This document shows, in pieces, positions 63,649-64,000 of a DNA stretch of 64,000 nt. Numbering within the stretch: the first letter of the stretch is position 1; each line of letters begins with the position of its first letter. Below the pieces are notes generated by a model. The model worked only from the letters and a program-made list of their open reading frames with translations. It searched no databases and was not told the origin of the DNA. The stretch covers positions 4,722,501 through 4,786,500 of the forward strand of contig NZ_CP015411.1 in NCBI RefSeq assembly GCF_001750165.1. Reading direction: 5' to 3'. Position numbers and translations under genes: made by a program. The stretch is from Pseudoalteromonas luteoviolacea (GTDB lineage: Bacteria > Pseudomonadota > Gammaproteobacteria > Enterobacterales > Alteromonadaceae).

Positions 63649-64000
63649 ATGCCTGACATTGATAATAAAGATAGAATTTTACTCAGCGCATTACAGCAAA
63701 ATGCCCGCCTGAGTAATGCCGCACTTGCAGAGCAAGCTAGTTTATCTGATACCCCCTGCTTACGCCGAGTAAAAAAACTTCAGCAAGATGGCGTGATTTT
63801 GGGGTATCATGCCGATATATCGCCGCCAGCTGTCGGCTATTCTGTGCTTGTTTACGCATTTATTCGATTGACTAAAAACTCAGTAAAAGCAGCAGAAAGC
63901 TTCGAAAATCATGTCGATGCACTGCTACAAGTCAGAAGCTGCTCCGTCGTATCAGGTAGCCACGACTACTTGTTGGAAATCCTCGCTGAGGATTTACCTA
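63649..64000 (+). CDS. Lrp/AsnC-family transcriptional regulator (3' end missing)
   Basis: First 117 codons of an Lrp-type regulator cut by the window end. N-terminal HTH (~5-60: DIDNKDRILLSALQQNARLS, then a recognition helix ending RRVKKLQQDGVI), then the start of the RAM effector domain. Lrp/AsnC proteins bind amino acids. Divergent from the DUF1864-kynureninase-like pair, which it may control, as BkdR-, PutR- or KynR-type members control their neighbouring catabolic genes. KynR in Pseudomonas/Burkholderia is also Lrp-type. Confidence 0.85.
   Translation, partial: MPDIDNKDRILLSALQQNARLSNAALAEQASLSDTPCLRRVKKLQQDGVILGYHADISPPAVGYSVLVYAFIRLTKNSVKAAESFENHVDALLQVRSCSVVSGSHDYLLEILAEDLP

Noticed and set aside
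1..64000. CRISPR array, IS elements, toxin-antitoxin or defence island
   Set aside because: No regularly spaced repeats, transposase frames, or paired small toxin/antitoxin genes were found; accessory genes are scattered singly.

Overview
The window looks like chromosomal DNA from a marine gammaproteobacterium of the order Alteromonadales, most likely Pseudoalteromonas or a close relative. This is inferred from gene order (gppA-rhlB next to trxA-rho; hemC-hemDX-hemY; cyaY facing lptM-lysA-dapF-DUF484-xerC-yigB; folM-folE-folX), from the family make-up (GlyGly-CTERM subtilase, PrnB/DUF1864 protein, many c-di-GMP and chemotaxis proteins) and from moderately AT-rich sequence. No taxonomic marker was compared, so the genus is an inference.

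Layout. 1-5 kb: RNA and transcription housekeeping (3' part of gppA, rhlB, trxA, rho), then a short membrane chemoreceptor. 5-15 kb: a TPR hybrid kinase, a DnaJ-related protein, dbpA, a secreted M28 peptidase, a Sel1-like protein and a PAS-GGDEF-EAL protein. 15-19 kb: ubiD, fre, a CBS protein and adenosine deaminase. 19.5-25 kb: a haem operon read leftwards (hemC, a hemD-hemX fusion, hemY) with a DUF2914 protein, an esterase and cyaY. 25-30 kb: the rightward lptM-lysA-dapF-DUF484-xerC operon followed by yigB. 30-41 kb: a mosaic of single genes (POT transporter, RmlD-like reductase, retropepsin-like protease, FkbM-like protein, RluF-type synthase, MAPEG, DMT exporter, diguanylate cyclase, penicillin acylase). 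41-50 kb: a CHASE hybrid kinase, DUF480, nadE, the tetrahydromonapterin set folM-folE-folX, a YqaA protein, a redoxin-like lipoprotein and DUF2721. 50-59.5 kb: a large secreted subtilase, cytochrome c', two small or conserved envelope proteins, a MocR regulator divergent from an EamA exporter, and a lipid kinase. 59.5-64 kb: a small 49-codon gene under an unusual leader, two tRNA-Ser genes, an MBL hydrolase, and a kynureninase-like/PrnB-like pair divergent from an Lrp-type regulator that runs off the end.

Most of the window is ordinary core genome. No IS element, prophage, CRISPR array or recognised defence island was seen. The least explained parts are (i) 59548-59977, where repeated GAATA-type dyads, a hairpin covering the ribosome-binding site, a 49-aa reading frame and a strong terminator form a self-contained regulated unit, and (ii) 61219-64000, where an IDO/TDO-superfamily haem protein, a kynureninase-like enzyme and an Lrp regulator form a possible aromatic amino-acid degradation cassette with no obvious formamidase. 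Starts were moved from the longest reading frame to an internal codon wherever a ribosome-binding site, signal peptide or family length supported it; each case is stated in its entry.
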